A stretch of DNA of 64,000 bases from Chlorobiota bacterium. GTDB taxonomy: Bacteria > Bacteroidota > Ignavibacteria > OLB7. Shown here piece after piece: positions 44,427 through 52,086 of the stretch; within the stretch, counting starts at the first letter, position 1, and every line of letters begins with the position of its first letter. The position numbers and the translations under genes were made by a program. Location of the stretch: assembly GCA_016788565.1 (NCBI GenBank), contig JAEUSP010000073.1:25246-89245 (forward strand), in the 5' to 3' direction. The notes under the pieces were generated by a model. The model did no database searches, had not been told where the DNA came from, and saw nothing but the letters and a program-made list of their open reading frames with translations.

Positions 44427-45056
44427 TCACAGCCGGAAGATGATGCCGATTCCGGCTTTTAGCCCGTTGAGTTTCATTTCATTGAGTTGCAGCGGGGGGA
44501 AGTCGCTTTGGCGAAGAACATTGGTCAGCCCAACTGCGTAGCGAAGGTCGGCGGTGACGGCAAGCATTGGGTCAATGGCAATCTCCGTTCCGCCACCGAA
44601 CTCCACTCCCCACTCATTGTTCGTAAAGTCATCAGTGGCCGATAGCGTGGTATCAATCCCCGCAACCGAGCCGCGCGCTTGTGCCGAAAATAGCAGCCCC
44701 AGCGTTGGCCCAGCCACAGCAAACACCCGCAAGTTCCCTTCGGTTACTCCAGTTTTTAGCAGGAGCGGAAATTGGACGTAATCAAGCTGGTAGGTTCCGG
44801 CCACCCGCCCAATCCCCGTTGGCAACGCAATGCGGGCACCCCGCTGCACAAACTGCACCTCCCCTTGCAGGCCAAACCACTCGGTAAACTGAACTTCGGC
44901 CCCAGCGGTTAGCAGCATTCCGGTGCGCGCGGATAGCGATAACTCGGGGTCCACCGCTGCGGTGGTGGAGGCCACCCCGCCGCGAAACCCAACAGAAATT
45001 TGTTGAGCTGAAATTATCGTTGGCAGCAGTAGAAACAACAAGAAGATGTGGCGCAT
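44427..45056 (-). CDS. PorT-like outer-membrane beta-barrel protein (paralogue)
   Basis: The 209-residue protein has a signal peptide (residues 1-18, ending ISAQ) and the same pattern as its downstream neighbour: ISVGFRGGVASTTAA, GLQGEVQFVQRGARIAL, LDYVQFPLLLKTGV, FAVAGPTLGLLF, and a C-terminus in IGIIFRL. The shared VQRG and LDY-PxxV motifs support common descent. The two are on the same strand with a short gap, so they are probably co-expressed. Confidence 0.8.
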   Translation of the reverse strand: MRHIFLLFLLLPTIISAQQISVGFRGGVASTTAAVDPELSLSARTGMLLTAGAEVQFTEWFGLQGEVQFVQRGARIALPTGIGRVAGTYQLDYVQFPLLLKTGVTEGNLRVFAVAGPTLGLLFSAQARGSVAGIDTTLSATDDFTNNEWGVEFGGGTEIAIDPMLAVTADLRYAVGLTNVLRQSDFPPLQLNEMKLNGLKAGIGIIFRL

Positions 45057-45130
45057 ACATTGACGTGTTGAGCAATCGCAAAATGGTTAGGATGCCGCTT
45101 TGTCCTGCCTAAGATGAATGAGTTTACCCG

Positions 45131-45190
45131 CCTCTTCCTCTCTTCTCCCCCCCCTCTCTGTGCCCTCTGTGTCTCTGTGGTTTTTTTTTC
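45131..45190 (+). repeat. Dispersed CTCTGTG repeat, intergenic copy
   Basis: TCTTCCTCTCTTCTC-type sequence followed by three CTCTGTG units and a T-run. The core 45154-45185 closely matches 9972-10003, which lies inside a signal-peptide coding sequence. It sits in the gap 45057-45292 between the histone-like gene and a PorT-like gene and holds no gene of its own. Confidence 0.7.
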
Positions 45191-45292
45191 TCGAGGTTTT
45201 TTCCATCAGCAAACTCGGAAAACAACAACGGGCATCAACCCTGCGCCGAAGAGGCGAAAGATTGAATACCCGTTTGAATTGATGAGCAACGA

Positions 45293-45478
45293 TTATTCGC
45301 CGTCGTCGTCGTTTTTCATCGCTTGGACTTCGTTGCGGATGTCCTGCGCAACCTGCCGAAGCGTCTGCATGTGTTTGCGGACACGCACCCCGGCGGTTTT
45401 GTTTTCTTTGACGTAGAACTTCTCGAAGTCCTTCTCGAACGATGCGATAAGTTCCTTCAGCTGGTTGAAGCGATCCAT
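45293..45478 (-). CDS. Histone H1-like (Hc1-type) small basic protein
   Basis: The 61-residue product (MDRFNQLKELIASFEKDFEK, then VKENKTAGVRVRKHMQTLRQ and DIRNEVQAMKN) matches the histone H1-like proteins of Bacteroidota and Chlamydiae (PF07432-type). They bind DNA and compact the nucleoid. It is short and Lys/Glu-rich. The start at 45478 is clear; the upstream frame (to 45724) is not similar to anything. The gap 45479-45794 holds no other gene. Confidence 0.9.
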   Translation of the reverse strand: MDRFNQLKELIASFEKDFEKFYVKENKTAGVRVRKHMQTLRQVAQDIRNEVQAMKNDDDGE

Positions 45479-45754
45479 CGGTTGACTCCTCCAAAAAAGT
45501 GGATTAGGGACTGTGAGTGCAAGTGCACACGGTGCCTTGCTGTGATAGGAATCGGTGATTTCTTGCGGAAAAGGCGGCCTCAATATACAAAAGCGTAGAA
45601 AGTGCAAGCCAAGTTTTTTGAGTGAGAAAAAAAGAGCAGTGGGTGATCTATCCCTGGAGGTGAAAATCAAGCAATGCGGGCATTCACCCGACCCCAGCGG
45701 CCACGGCAAATTGCCGCAACACATTATAGCGGTTGCCCATTGGCGGTGTTGAAA

Positions 45755-45762
45755 TATATTTG
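45755..45762 (+). promoter_or_regulatory. Putative promoter of the metal efflux locus (TTG-n19-TATATTTG)
   Basis: TATATTTG followed by CCCCC lies 33 bases before the GTG start of the His-rich exported peptide, with a TTG 19 bases upstream. It is the best-spaced plus-strand promoter in the window and would drive the whole metal efflux locus. Confidence 0.6.
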
Positions 45763-45794
45763 CCCCCCTCAGTTCATGCAGCCCTAACTACTTC

Positions 45795-46178
45795 GTGGCT
45801 TCTTCCATACTTCATACGGTCGTCTGTCTGCTGCTGGCAATCCTTTCGATTGCCGAGCGGGCCGCGCCGTGCGTTGCCGAAAGCGAACATCGCCACGAAA
45901 GAAGCACCCAGACCCACGCCGCAGGGGCAACCGATAGTCCCACAAGGGATGCGGACCCTTCCCAGGAACACTCCAAAGAACACCCCGCCAGCGATTCGCA
46001 TCATGCCGAGGGCGATTGCCAGCACTGTTTCTGCTCCTGCCCTTGCCATATCCCAGCATTGCAGCCCGCAGTGCAGGAACTTCCGCGCAGCTACGCCCAA
46101 TCCACACGATTCCTTTCCCACGCCGAATCACCTTCCGACGGGGTTGCCGATGCCCCGGACCACATTCCGCTGACCTGA
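45795..46178 (+). CDS. Exported His/Cys-rich metal-binding peptide (first gene of the efflux locus)
   Basis: The 127-residue product starts with a GTG at 45795 and has a signal peptide (SSILHTVVCLLLAILSIAERA). The mature part is rich in His (SEHRHERSTQTH, QEHSKEHPASDSHHAEGD) and has a Cys cluster CQHCFCSCPCH that could bind Zn, Cd or Cu. It lies directly downstream of a good promoter and 109 bases before the CzcA-type pump, so it probably acts as a periplasmic metal binder or metallochaperone. I do not know a family name. Other frames here (plus 45733-46173, minus 45774-46121) lack signal peptide and composition and were rejected. Confidence 0.65.
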   Translation: MASSILHTVVCLLLAILSIAERAAPCVAESEHRHERSTQTHAAGATDSPTRDADPSQEHSKEHPASDSHHAEGDCQHCFCSCPCHIPALQPAVQELPRSYAQSTRFLSHAESPSDGVADAPDHIPLT

Positions 46179-46213
46179 CTTCCAAGGCACGCTAACGCAG
46201 TAACGATGCCGCA

Positions 46214-46230
46214 CGGACATGATCTGTCCG
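46214..46230 (+). promoter_or_regulatory. Hairpin in the leader of czcA
   Basis: CGGACA (46214-46219) pairs with TGTCCG (46225-46230) around a 5-base loop. It lies in the 109-base gap between the His-rich peptide and the pump. It could be an attenuator, an operator or an mRNA processing site; nothing distinguishes these. Confidence 0.35.
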
Positions 46231-46287
46231 CTTGTGGTGTCGCGACGTTATCTACCAAATTCACCAATCACTTTGTGAGGTCAGTTC

Positions 46288-49200
46288 ATGTTTAACGCAA
46301 TCATTGCGTTCTCGCTTCGGCACCGCCCGTTGGTGCTGATTGTGGTGTTCGCATTGGCCGCCGTGGGCGTTGTTGCCTTTTCCCGGCTGCCGATTGATGC
46401 CGTCCCCGACATCACCAACAACCAAGTCCAGGTCCTTACTTCGGCCCCGGCGTTCTCACCGTTAGAAGTTGAGCAGTTCATCACCTTCCCGATTGAAACC
46501 TCGCTGAAATCACTCCCCGACCTTGTTGAGCTTCGCTCGCTTTCGCAATCAGGGCTTTCGGTGGTGACGGTGGTCTTTCACGACAACGTGGATATCTATT
46601 TCGCACGCCAGCAGGTGCTGGAAAAATTGCGCGAGGCCGAGGAGCATATTCCCGCCGGAGCCGAGCGGCCCGAACTTGCCCCGGTCTCGACCGGTTTGGG
46701 AGAAATTTTCCGCTACGTTGTTCGCGACACCACTGGCCAGATGTCGGCCATGGATTTGCGAACAGTCCAGGATTGGATTATCCGCCGCGGGTTGCTTGGC
46801 ACGCCAGGCGTTGCCGAGGTGAACTCGCTGGGGGGATTTGCCAAACAGTTCCACATCCTTGTTCGCCCCAACGATATCGCCGCGTATGGAATGACGCTGC
46901 GGGAGGTGTTCGATGCCGTATCGCGCACCAGTGGAAACGCCGGCGGGGCCTACATCGAAAATGGCCCCGAGCAGTACTCCGTCCGTTCGGTGGGGTTAGC
47001 AACCGGGGTGCCGGACCTGGAAGAAACCGTGATCCGAGCAAGCCCCAACGGAACCCCCATTTTGCTTCGCGACGTTGCTGATGTTGAGGTCGGTTCGGCA
47101 ATCCGTTTCGGCTCGGCATCGCAGGATGGGAAGGGTGAGGTTGTGACCGGCATCACCATGCAGTTGAAAGGGGCCAACTCCCGCATCACCGTCACCGCCG
47201 TGAAAGAACGAATCGAGGAGCTTCGCGACGCGCTTCCCCCCGGCGTGGTGGTGGAACCCTACTACGACCGCGAACAACTTGTTGACAGAACCATCCACAC
47301 CGTCATCACCAACTTGATTGAAGGGGCATTGCTGGTTATCGGCGTGCTTCTGCTGTTTCTGGTGAACCTTCGCGCCGGAATGATTGTTGCCTCGGTGATC
47401 CCACTCTCGATGCTCTTTGCCGGAATTGCAATGCTGCTTACCGGCCAATCCGGAAACCTGATGTCGCTTGGCGCGGTTGATTTTGGCTTGGTGGTGGATG
47501 GCGCGCTGATTATCGTGGAAAACTGCCTTCGACTGCTGGAACAACGATACGGCCAAAGCGGCGTCCCCCTCAGCGATTTGGAAATGCGGCGGCTGATTTA
47601 CGGAGGGTCGGTTGAGGTCAGGAAGGCCGCGCAGTTCGGCGAGATTATCATCATCGTTGTCTATCTCCCAATTCTAACATTGCAAGGGATCGAGGGGAAG
47701 CTGTTCCGCCCGATGGCCGTCACCGTGGCGTTTGCGCTGGTTGGCGCGCTGCTCCTTTCGCTCACCTACGTCCCGGTGATGCTTTCGTTGTTGATGAAGA
47801 AGCGGGGAAAAATTCGCCACTCACCGATCATCATGTTTCTGCAGAGGTGGTACGCCCCGCTTCTGCGCCGCGTGATTGGGCTGCGGGCGGCCGTGCTGGG
47901 CACAACGATTCTGCTGTTTGCGGCGGCGGTGTTTCTGTTCACCAGGCTTGGCGGCGAGTTCATCCCACGTTTGGATGAAGGCGATATCGCCATTCACATC
48001 ATCCGCCTCCCTTCCGTTTCCCTGACCGAGTCGCAAGCCATTACCAACCGGGTGGAGACGGCGTTGATGAAGTTCCCAGAGGTTCGCACCGTGGTGAGCA
48101 GCACAGGGCGCGCGGAAATTTCCACCGACCCGATGGGGGTGGAACTGGCCGACACCTACATCATGCTTCACCCCCCCGACCAATGGAACACCGGCAGAAC
48201 AAAAGCGGAGTTGGTGGAGGCGATGAACGATGCCTTGCAGCATATCCCCGGCGCGGGTGTGCAGTTCCTTCAGCCGATTGAGATGCGGATGAACGAGCTG
48301 ATTGCCGGCGCGCGCGGCGATGTGGTGATTAATATCACAGGGGAAGAGTACGGCGTGCTGGACCCCGCTGCCGAAACGGTTGCGCGGATACTTCGCGCCA
48401 CCCCCGGCGCGGCAGATGTCACCCTAGAACAAACCAACGGGCTTCCCCAGTTGCTGATCCGCCCCGACCGCGCCGCCATTGCCCGCTACGGAATGACGGT
48501 GGAGGATATCAACGATGTTGTCCGCACCGCAATCGGGGGGATGAAGGCTGGTGAGGTTGCCGAAGGGGAGAAGCGGTTCGACGTAGTGGTGCGGTTTGCC
48601 GAAGGGTCCCGCAACAGTGCCGAAGCGGTTCGGAATATCCTTGTGGCCACCCCCGCCGGGCCGCGGGTTCCGCTGGCAGCCCTTGCCGCCGTCAATCTGG
48701 AAGAAGGGCCAACGCGGGTTCTGCGCCAGGAAGGTTCGCGGTTTGTGGTGATCCAGGCCAACGTCAGGGGGCGCGATGTGGAGAGCTTTGTGAACGATGT
48801 GCAAGCCAAGCTGGCAACCCAGGTGAAGCTGCCGGCGGGCTACAACGTGACCATCGGCGGGCAGTTCAAAAACTTGCAAGCGGCATCGCAGCGGCTTACC
48901 ATCGTTGTGCCGATTGCCCTTGCGCTGATCTTTGGCCTGCTGTTCCAAACCTTCCGTTCGGCAAGGCTTGGCATCATGATTTTTCTCTGCGTCCCCATGG
49001 CGGTGATCGGCGGGGTTGCGGGGCTGATGATCGCCCAACTCCCGTTCTCGATCTCGGCCGGGGTTGGCTTTATCGCGCTGTTTGGCGTGGCGGTGCTGAA
49101 TGGCATTGTGATGATTGCCGCAATCCGCAAACATCAAGCCGAAGGGAAGCCCCGGCGCAACGCCGTGCTGGCCGGTGCCGAAGAACGGCTGCGCCCCGTT

Positions 49201-50667
49201 ATCACCACTGCGGTGCTGGCGGCGTTCGGCTTTGTGCCGATGCTGCTTGCCAGCGGTTCCGGGGCCGAGGTCCAACGCCCGCTTGCGGTGGTGATTATCG
49301 GCGGGCTTATGTCCTCCACCTTCCTCACCCTGGTCGTCCTTCCCATCATCTACGATTGGTTCGGCAGCGACCAACTGCCAACCGAGCACGAGCTTGACGT
49401 GACGACCCCGTGGGAAGCTCCATCAGCCGGCATCAAGAACACCGCAGTTGCAACCGTACTGCTTCTGTTGCTGGGGGCATTCGGCGCGGCCCAGGCGCAA
49501 ACCCCACTAACGTTGCAGGAAGCGCAGCAGCGTGCCGTTACCGTATCGGTTGCGCTGCAACGTGCGCGTGGTGTGGTCCAACGCGAGCGCGGGTTGCAAT
49601 CGGCCAGCACACTGCTGCCGAACCCCGAGCTGTTCTACACCGTGGATGAAGCAACCACTGCCGCGCTTGGCGGCCGCCCCACCACGGCGTTTGGCATTGC
49701 CCAAAACTTCGAGTTCCCCACCGCCTACGGTGCGCGCCGCGATGCTGCCGACGCACTGATCCGCCAAGCCGAAGCCGAGCAGCAGCAGGCCGAACGTGAG
49801 GCGATTCGGCAAGCATCGCGTGCATGGCTTGCCGCGGCTGAATCGCGCACCTTGCTCCGGTTGGCCGATAGCGCGGTTGCCATTGCCAGCCAACTGGTGG
49901 CCTTAACCGAGCGGAAGCAATCGCTGGGGGAGATTGGCGCGTTGGAGTTGGCACAAACCAACCTTGCGTTGGCCGCTGCCCGCCGCCGCCGCATTGTTGC
50001 CGAAGGGCAGTATCAACAAGCGATGTCGGAGCTTCGCGCGGTGCTGGTGATCCCCCCCGCCGAGGCGATTGTGCTGGCTGAGCAAGATGGCCAATCCCCA
50101 AAACCACTCTCCCTTACTCAGTTGGAAGAAGCGATGCTTCAGAACAACGCGCAGCTGCGGGCCGCAACCGTTGCGGTGGAAGGGGCCAAGCTGCAACAAC
50201 GCTTGGTTGCCACCCAGCACTATCCAACGTTTGGGCTGGAGTACTCACTGCAAACCGTTGATGCCACCGGCGGCTACTACGGCGCCGGGTTGCGGATGTC
50301 GCTGCCGATTTGGCGGTGGCTGAACAGCGGCCCCGACGCTGCCGCCGTTGCCGAAACCTCCATCCGCACCGCAGAAGCCGAGGGGGTGAAGCAAGGGCTG
50401 CTGGCCGCATTGCGAAGCCAATGGGAGCAATACCAAGCGGCGCAAAATTTATCCAACGAGTACCGCCAGACACTGCTGCCACAAGCCGAGCGTGCGTGGC
50501 AAATTTCGCTGCAACTCTATCGGGAAGGTGAGGCCTCCTACTTGGAAGCATTGGCCGCGCAATCCGGGCTGCTTCAGGCCCAAGCCGATGCCGCCGAATC
50601 CGCCGGGCTTGCCCAGCAAACCCGCATTGATCTTGAAATAATGACTGCCACCGGAGCTACCCGATGA
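46288..50667 (+). CDS. CzcA-type heavy-metal RND pump fused to a TolC-like outer-membrane factor
   Basis: The 1459-residue product joins two proteins that are normally separate. Residues 1-1040 are an HME-RND pump (FNAIIAFSLRHRPLVLIV at the start, two large periplasmic loops, 12 membrane segments). TM4 has VDFGLVVDGALIIVEN, the D-D-E pattern of CzcA-type divalent-cation pumps rather than the AIGAMVDAA pattern of CusA. A signal-like hydrophobic segment (TVLLLLLGAFGAAQAQ, about 1052-1072) leads into a TolC/CusC-like efflux domain (about 1075-1459, TLQEAQQRAV, YGARRDAADALI, RLVATQHYPTFGLEYSL). Similar fusions are known in FCB genomes. A GAGGT lies 13 bases before the ATG. The adaptor gene overlaps the stop (ATGA). 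Confidence 0.93.
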   Translation: MFNAIIAFSLRHRPLVLIVVFALAAVGVVAFSRLPIDAVPDITNNQVQVLTSAPAFSPLEVEQFITFPIETSLKSLPDLVELRSLSQSGLSVVTVVFHDNVDIYFARQQVLEKLREAEEHIPAGAERPELAPVSTGLGEIFRYVVRDTTGQMSAMDLRTVQDWIIRRGLLGTPGVAEVNSLGGFAKQFHILVRPNDIAAYGMTLREVFDAVSRTSGNAGGAYIENGPEQYSVRSVGLATGVPDLEETVIRASPNGTPILLRDVADVEVGSAIRFGSASQDGKGEVVTGITMQLKGANSRITVTAVKERIEELRDALPPGVVVEPYYDREQLVDRTIHTVITNLIEGALLVIGVLLLFLVNLRAGMIVASVIPLSMLFAGIAMLLTGQSGNLMSLGAVDFGLVVDGALIIVENCLRLLEQRYGQSGVPLSDLEMRRLIYGGSVEVRKAAQFGEIIIIVVYLPILTLQGIEGKLFRPMAVTVAFALVGALLLSLTYVPVMLSLLMKKRGKIRHSPIIMFLQRWYAPLLRRVIGLRAAVLGTTILLFAAAVFLFTRLGGEFIPRLDEGDIAIHIIRLPSVSLTESQAITNRVETALMKFPEVRTVVSSTGRAEISTDPMGVELADTYIMLHPPDQWNTGRTKAELVEAMNDALQHIPGAGVQFLQPIEMRMNELIAGARGDVVINITGEEYGVLDPAAETVARILRATPGAADVTLEQTNGLPQLLIRPDRAAIARYGMTVEDINDVVRTAIGGMKAGEVAEGEKRFDVVVRFAEGSRNSAEAVRNILVATPAGPRVPLAALAAVNLEEGPTRVLRQEGSRFVVIQANVRGRDVESFVNDVQAKLATQVKLPAGYNVTIGGQFKNLQAASQRLTIVVPIALALIFGLLFQTFRSARLGIMIFLCVPMAVIGGVAGLMIAQLPFSISAGVGFIALFGVAVLNGIVMIAAIRKHQAEGKPRRNAVLAGAEERLRPVITTAVLAAFGFVPMLLASGSGAEVQRPLAVVIIGGLMSSTFLTLVVLPIIYDWFGSDQLPTEHELDVTTPWEAPSAGIKNTAVATVLLLLLGAFGAAQAQTPLTLQEAQQRAVTVSVALQRARGVVQRERGLQSASTLLPNPELFYTVDEATTAALGGRPTTAFGIAQNFEFPTAYGARRDAADALIRQAEAEQQQAEREAIRQASRAWLAAAESRTLLRLADSAVAIASQLVALTERKQSLGEIGALELAQTNLALAAARRRRIVAEGQYQQAMSELRAVLVIPPAEAIVLAEQDGQSPKPLSLTQLEEAMLQNNAQLRAATVAVEGAKLQQRLVATQHYPTFGLEYSLQTVDATGGYYGAGLRMSLPIWRWLNSGPDAAAVAETSIRTAEAEGVKQGLLAALRSQWEQYQAAQNLSNEYRQTLLPQAERAWQISLQLYREGEASYLEALAAQSGLLQAQADAAESAGLAQQTRIDLEIMTATGATR

Positions 50668-52010
50668 ATCCCACACAACAATCCACAAAAACTCTATCAG
50701 CCATGTTCACACGCAATATCTTTCAGGCTTCCGGCGTAGCAGTGCAAGGCACATTGATGCTTTTTGCGGTGGTGCTTTTTGCACTGGTTGGCTGCACATC
50801 ATCCGACCCCAAACAGGCCGACCCCAAAGAAGCCGCCACCAAGCAATCCGCTAACGCTGCCGACCACGACCACAACGACCCAAAATCGCACACTGGCGAA
50901 GCCGCAGAAACCGAACACGCCGACCAGCATGGCGATGAACACGACCACGAACATGACCACGAGCAGGAAGCGATAACGCTCACCGCCGCCGCCATGAACG
51001 AAGCCGGAATTGTGGTGCAGGCCGCGCAACGCCAAGCAATCAGTTCGGTGGTGGACGCGCCCGGGCGGGTGATCCCCTCCGGCGACGGCATTGCACACGT
51101 GGGCCCAGTGATCCCGGGCCGCATCACCAAGCTGTTTGCAAGCGAGGGGCGAAGCGTTAAAGCCGGCGCACCGCTTGCCGAGATGGAGGCGTTCGATGTT
51201 GGGTCGCTGAAGGGGGAGTATCTGCGCGCCCGTGCCGAGCTGGTGAAAGCCGAATCAACAGCAACCCGGCAACGCCAGCTGGCAAAGGAAGGGATTGGCG
51301 TAACCAAATCGTTGGAAGAAGCCGAGGCCGCTTTGCGGTTGGCAACCGCATCGGTGAAATCGGCCCAAGCAAGGCTGCGGGCAATCGGCATTAACACCGA
51401 GGCGTTATCCGACGAAGCCACCTTCAGCTCGCGCATTCTGCTCCGTTCCCCGATTAACGGTGTGGTGGCGCGCCAGCAGGTGGTGTTGGGTGAGTATGTG
51501 GAGCCAAGCAAGGATGCTTTCCACGTCATCAACACCCGCATTGTTTGGGTGGATGCCCAAGTGCAGCCTGCGGTGGCCGGCGACTTGCGAACCGGCGGCA
51601 CCGGTTTCGTCAGCGATGCCGACGCACACCGCCATGCCGGGCGCATCATCTTTATTTCCCCCACCGTGGACCCCAGCACACGCACCGTCACGGTCCGCTT
51701 GGCGATTGATAACCCCGACGTTCACTTGCGCCCCGAAACGTTCGTGACCGTCCAGTTCGAACGCGCCACCACCGGATACGCCGTCAGCATTCCGGCCGAA
51801 GCCGTCGAGCAGCAGCAAGGGGCGTTCTTCGTCTATCGCGAACATGAGCCGGGAACGTTCCAGCGGGTGGAAATCCAAGTGGAGCCGCCGATACGTGCCA
51901 ACGCAATCGTGCGCGGCGGGCTTCGCGAAGGGGAACGCATTGCCACCAAAGGGATATTCTACCTGAAATCCCAACGCCAAAAAGGGGAGCTTCAGGAGCA
52001 CCACCACTAA
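50664..52010 (+). CDS. CzcB/CusB-type periplasmic adaptor of the metal efflux pump
   Basis: The 448-residue product overlaps the pump stop codon (ATGA at 50664); the ATG at 50703 is an alternative start. It has a lipoprotein signal (FALVGC), then a His/Asp-rich stretch (NAADHDHNDPKSHTGEA, then DEHDHEHDHEQEA) likely to bind metal, and the membrane-fusion core: VDAPGRVIPSGDGIAHVGPV, ITKLFASEGRSVKAGAPLAEM, SRILLRSPINGVVARQQVVL and VSIPAEAVEQQQGAFFVY. It links the inner-membrane pump to the fused outer-membrane channel. The His-rich region is a typical site for cation hand-off in CzcB-like adaptors. Confidence 0.93.
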   Translation: MNPTQQSTKTLSAMFTRNIFQASGVAVQGTLMLFAVVLFALVGCTSSDPKQADPKEAATKQSANAADHDHNDPKSHTGEAAETEHADQHGDEHDHEHDHEQEAITLTAAAMNEAGIVVQAAQRQAISSVVDAPGRVIPSGDGIAHVGPVIPGRITKLFASEGRSVKAGAPLAEMEAFDVGSLKGEYLRARAELVKAESTATRQRQLAKEGIGVTKSLEEAEAALRLATASVKSAQARLRAIGINTEALSDEATFSSRILLRSPINGVVARQQVVLGEYVEPSKDAFHVINTRIVWVDAQVQPAVAGDLRTGGTGFVSDADAHRHAGRIIFISPTVDPSTRTVTVRLAIDNPDVHLRPETFVTVQFERATTGYAVSIPAEAVEQQQGAFFVYREHEPGTFQRVEIQVEPPIRANAIVRGGLREGERIATKGIFYLKSQRQKGELQEHHH

Positions 52011-52086
52011 CGGCGGACGTTACTCCAGAGGCATCTTGGAGGTTGAGGCCGGAATAACCATTTTGCAGAAAATCAGAAGATCATAC

